A stretch of DNA of 64,000 nucleotides from Parus major (Eukaryota; Chordata; Aves; Passeriformes; Paridae), in contig NC_031799.1 of assembly GCF_001522545.3 (NCBI RefSeq), positions 47,577,659 to 47,641,658 of the forward strand. Direction: 5' to 3'. Position 1 is the stretch's first letter, and each line of letters begins with the position of its first letter. Under the pieces are notes generated by a model. It saw only the letters and a program-made list of their open reading frames with translations, was not told the origin of the DNA and did no database searches. Positions 59,701 to 64,000 of this stretch are shown here, in pieces. A program made the translations under genes and the position numbers.

Positions 59701-62399
59701 TACAAAAAATCCCTCTAAATGCCATAGTGATTTCCTGTATGCAAACAAATAAGGAACAATAATAACAACAAAAAGACAAAAAAGAAATTAGTTTCTCTGT
59801 GTGACAGCCCTGAAATTGTAGAGAAAATTAAAGCAATAAATTGAAGCCCTAATAAAATTTCACATTTTATTAATTTTTCAAATGTTGACTAGATCCTTAA
59901 GGACAGAAGCAATGAAAAAAAGTCTAGCTCTGGATAAAGAGTGATAGATTTTATATACAGACTTTATGTATATGAGCTAAACCATGAATTACCTCAAGTA
60001 CTATGATTGGGAACCTTTGGTTTTTCAACTGGTAAAGAAGTGCCCAAGGAAAGAAGTTTCTTTCAAAATCACAGTATTCTAGTGTTTTGGTTTACCTTTT
60101 CATTACAAACTCTAATTTTCATATGAGTTCAAATAGATTTTTACAGTTGAAACTCATCAATGTTTCCCACAGTGTGGAAACCTTACTGAGATGTGTTTAC
60201 TCTTGGCTGCTTTCCTGCCTCTTTGTCATAATTCACCTCAGTATTCTGATACATCTGAGGTACCAAGCTGTGCTCTTTTAGGTACATGGAATTGTCAGCT
60301 TCAGGTGTAAATCTTCCTGGCAATAGAACTAGTACTGTGGAGCTTGTGTGCTGAAGTACCTTACAGTTTTCAAAGTAAGGCATTAAAAGGAAGGCTCCAC
60401 TTAAGTTTTTCTCCCCATGGCAAATGGCAAGAAAATAGTAGAGAAGGAAGAGCTGAAGCACGAAAGAGTCATATAAATGTAACTGTTGGTCTGTAGGTCA
60501 GCTTTGATTAATAGGATCCTCCATACTAAAATTCATTAATCTCTTTGCTCTGTGTTAAAGAGTTAAAGAAAACTAGACAGTTGTATTGTACCTCTTTGCT
60601 GAAGAATATTAAACCCCATAATGTGTTGACTTCTTTATGCTCTGTATTGGGCTCTTGGGCATAATGGTGGAGAAAGACTGATCATAAGAAATGAAAAAAA
60701 TTGGTAGTCAAGGGTAATTTTCAGCTGGCTCTGATTGTATTAGCACTCACACATCCATAAGTGTCCAGAATAATTGAGAGTTTATCTTTCAACTGAAAAA
60801 AGGGAAGGCAGTGAAAAATATGTTTCTAGATATCAGTCAATGCACCAAACTCTCTACCCCAGCACATATAATTTTGTCAAGAAAATATATTCAGAAGACA
60901 CTTTGGTTTTTTTGAAAGAAATGTTCTCATAGAAGTTTACTCAAGTGCATCTTTAATTAGCTATATTGTTCCTGTGGTTCCTGATGTATTTTACATTATA
61001 AATAAAAAGATTTTCTTATGAAAATCACTAGTCCTGGAATTAAATAAATTAACACATAGCTTCATGCTGTGTTCTGACCCCAAGCCATAAAATAAAGAGA
61101 ATAGGAGTCTTTACTATATAGCACAAAATGAAAGACAAGTTTTTTTCTCTAGTAGTCTTGGAATTTGTCTCACTGCATCAGAGTGTGCACTGTATAACTT
61201 TTATATGGTTATTTTATAAGTGTTTAATTTTTAGACGCATAGGTGTGAAACTATCATGAAAAGATACTTTGATTTACACTGGGGAAAATATTTTTTAACC
61301 TCCTTTTACTTCTTTCTTTAGCTGTTACAGTAGACACATCTTTATGTGAATATTCATGGCTGAGGTCCAGTTTCCCTACCTCTAAGCAGCCTACAAAAGG
61401 AGTACAAGGGATTTGAAGATTCTACACAGGATAAGAGTGAACAACTATCAAGGACATTCTCACACATGTTCAAACTTAACTGTGCTCTGTCACCCAATAC
61501 ACATGAAGAAATGCAGGGATTATTACGGAAGACCTTTTAATTTGTATCTCCTTTTTACTATATTAGTAAATTGAAGATATTTCAGAGAAAATCTTCTCTG
61601 ATGAGAAGATACAAATTTATTTGCTCACTGGGGAAGATAATGCTATGTCCCTTTCATGAATTAGAAGTTAAATTTGGAAAAATAAAATAAATTAAGATAT
61701 CAAATGCTTTTTGTTTTTTGTTTTAAATTTGAAAATCTGGCTGAAAATTCAGATTTCGTATTTTTAAAAATCTCAGCAGTTTTTGATTGTTTACAGTATA
61801 AATACTTCCATATCTTAGACTGACAATCTTGCTGGCAAAAAGTCAACAAAAAGACAAAAATTAGTTTGAAGGGAGCTCAGGCAACTTGGATGTGGGTACA
61901 AAGTGTTTCAAGAACTTATCCACGGAAAATCTGTTATAAGATTTTTCATATCTTTCTAATCAACAAGAATAGTCTTGGATGGACTGTGAAGCAGCTTCAG
62001 TTATGTTGTACATTTGAAATCTGTCAAAATCTCTTGTCTAGCTTAATAAAAACGAATTATGTTCTAGTACCACTAGAAGCAGGGGTATTTTCTACTAAAA
62101 ATGTTAAATAATTGTTATCGGTTGTTTCACCAGAACTGAGGTATTGGCAGAAAATACAATCAGCTCTGTAGGAGAAGATTCATAAAAGACTGCCATAGGG
62201 TCACACACATGAATAGAAATTTGCCATCAGAAAGCTGTAGGCTTAATTTCAAAACTGACAGCTTGTGTTGAACTGATTTTATCATATTAAGTATCAGATA
62301 AACACTGTGAAAAAGACCTATGTGAGAGCTGCTAATTTTTCTTCAAGCTTCTATAAACTTCTATCCAGCAATCTTCATAGAGCTAGGTGTTTTACAAAC
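56784..62399. other. AT-rich non-coding stretch, no gene recognised
   Basis: The stretch holds a strongly AT-rich patch at 59125-59300 and small hairpins at 58216-58230 and 58251-58274. No open frame resembles a known protein. Confidence 0.6.
59125..59300. repeat. AT-rich low-complexity patch
   Basis: Almost only A and T, with repeated TTAATAAT and ATTAATTA words on both strands. Several short inverted repeats could form hairpins. No unit is long enough to call a satellite. Confidence 0.85.
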
Positions 62400-63010
62400 A
62401 CTTTAATGTGAGCTTTTCTCCTTAATCATAGAGTTTTCACCGTGACTGAAGAGTGGCTCTTCTGTATCATTTTGGCGTTGCACTTTGCCTGACTTGCCAC
62501 ACTCACTCTATATGCACTTGTGAGGGTGATGAAAGACTGTTGGGTCTTTGTGTTTGTGTCTGGTGGCTCCCCCCACTCCTGCAGTCTCTGATGGGCAATG
62601 TGGTTTGTGCTAGGATAGGAGCACCAGGCTGGTACTTCAGGAGGAACTATCCAGATGCTAACACTGCATTCCAGAGACAGAGAAGCTGAGGAAGTTTTTA
62701 GTTGACTTTGGTGCACATAAACCTGTGAAGGGGTATAAAATACTGGTGGAGACTGAGTCAACTGTGAAAAGTCATCTCTCAGAGGATGCAGATAGTTTCT
62801 GAGTGAATCTCCACCCTGATGAGGACACCTGCAGTGTGCATGCAGTCCAAATACAGAACTTTGGTCACTTTTTCATGGGCTAGTAAAAAGTGTTAGGATT
62901 TGACTGGTCAAATACGGAGATAAAATGCTAAAGTAGCTCCATGGGTGCTTCCCCCCATCCCCCTCTTTTTGATGATGAAGTCTGCAGAGCCCAATAATGT
63001 AAACTTGTAT
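62400..63010 (+). mobile_element. Possible old LTR, poorly resolved
   Basis: A GC-richer patch with a good TATA box (GGGGTATAAAATACTGG, TATAAA at 62734-62739). Downstream come CTCTCAGAGGATGCAGA and CCACCCTGATGAGGACACC, and an AATAAT at 62993 in the place where a polyadenylation signal would be expected. This layout suggests U3-R-U5 of an old endogenous retrovirus. The ends are not defined, no target-site duplication is seen and I cannot name a family. It could also be unique DNA with a chance TATA box. Confidence 0.3.
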
Positions 63011-64000
63011 ACTTCCAGATGAACCTGCTTATATTATAATGCTTTAGATACAGACTGTTGATGAAATCTAAGGCTAAGTGAACCCAGGCACAGCTAGACT
63101 TAGAAGTTGAGAGAACAAGGGGGTATCACTGAAGTTTGTGACTCAGCAGGAGAGACCGTGACCTGATGGTACTACAACACATTGAAACAATAGATATAAT
63201 AGTTAGATACTGAACTGACAATATTTAAATACTCTACTAACAATAAATCTAATTATTACCATCCATATAGTCACTGTGTCCTACTTTCTGCACCTGAGAA
63301 CCATACCTGCAGGTAAGATTCAGCATGACGGAACCATATACTTCCATATTTAGTGAGGCCAACAAATACTTAAAGAGCTAGAAAACTATAAAAACTTCTC
63401 TCCAAATTATTCAAAAGCTTTCTAAAGTATTTAGGCTAGGAAGAGAGGAATGACAGAATAATTTCCAAGAACAAAAAGGAGAATTAGCCAAATTATTTCA
63501 TTTTGGCTAAAAAAGTAAAATTACTTATTTTGTAGCTACTTTCCTTTCCAGGTTAAACAACTGCACAAAATGAACCAATACTGAAAGCTTCATTCTTGTC
63601 TTTTTAGCAGGAAAAAAGTCAGTGAGTTTTCAAGGTTTTCTAAATGAGTTTAGGCATGTTATTCATGGGTATCTGAATTGCCTTCCAACTCAATTCAAAT
63701 ACTATCTCTGTTTCCAGAATTCTCTCACCTGATGAGTGAGAAATCATAATCCTATATTAGTTCAAATGAAGTGGAGTAATATGGATGTATGAAAAAGAAA
63801 TAGTGTTATTTTTTAGAAAAATACCTTGTAAGAAGAAAATATGTAGGCAATATTTCCTGTCAAAAGTCTCAGGTATGTTCACGTGCAGATTTATATTAGT
63901 ACTGGAAGGCATCTGCTCATGGGCTTCCCTCTTGCAAAAAGTGGAGGCAGAGGAACACTTCAGTGTCAGCTTCTCTAGTTTTTAATTTTTCACATTTAAA
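63011..64000. other. Non-coding stretch at the window edge
   Basis: Nothing recognised. The short open frame near the right edge has no known motif. Confidence 0.5.

Overview
This 64 kb window looks like vertebrate nuclear DNA from a bird, and probably a songbird. The background is AT-rich and non-coding. It carries several CR1 LINE remnants, including 3' ends with the bird-type ATTCTATG tail. It also carries solo LTRs of an ERVL-like type common in avian genomes, plus simple repeats. Assigning it to birds is secure from the repeats. Assigning it to songbirds rests only on the look of the LTRs. I see no intact protein-coding gene, no convincing exon, and no tRNA, rRNA or snRNA. The window is either intergenic or part of a very large intron, and the sequence alone does not say which.

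Layout. 1-9174: AT-rich unique sequence with T-rich tracts, an ATCC microsatellite and one unexplained 510-base open frame (3588-4097). 9175-9505: CR1 3' end. 9506-19772: unique sequence with a perfect 41-base palindrome at 14879-14919. 19773-21716: two same-strand CR1 copies. 21717-27974: unique, with a TA-rich microsatellite. 27975-28950: CR1 on the minus strand. 30985-31085: MIR-like relic. 32551-33153: solo ERVL-type LTR. 37600-38775: CR1 with a broken reverse transcriptase and no 3' end. 41375-41860: relic of an ancient CR1. 43347-43406: TTTA microsatellite. 44122-44138: run of 17 G. 47065-47612: CR1 with a large internal deletion. 53645-54248: second LTR of the ERVL type, carrying a 47-base tandem duplication. 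About 55350-56783: a longer third LTR with a CpG-rich block. About 62400-63010: a possible fourth LTR, poorly resolved. The rest is AT-rich sequence in which I recognise nothing.

Nothing here works together as a pathway. The only former protein genes are CR1 ORF2 fragments, all broken by stops, frameshifts, deletions or loss of catalytic aspartates. The clearest LTRs all lie on the plus strand. That would be the expected bias if the window is intronic in a minus-strand gene, but three elements are far too few to show it. I found no evidence of a new biological system. The most unusual sequence structures are the 41-base palindrome, the 47-base duplication and the CpG-rich LTR.
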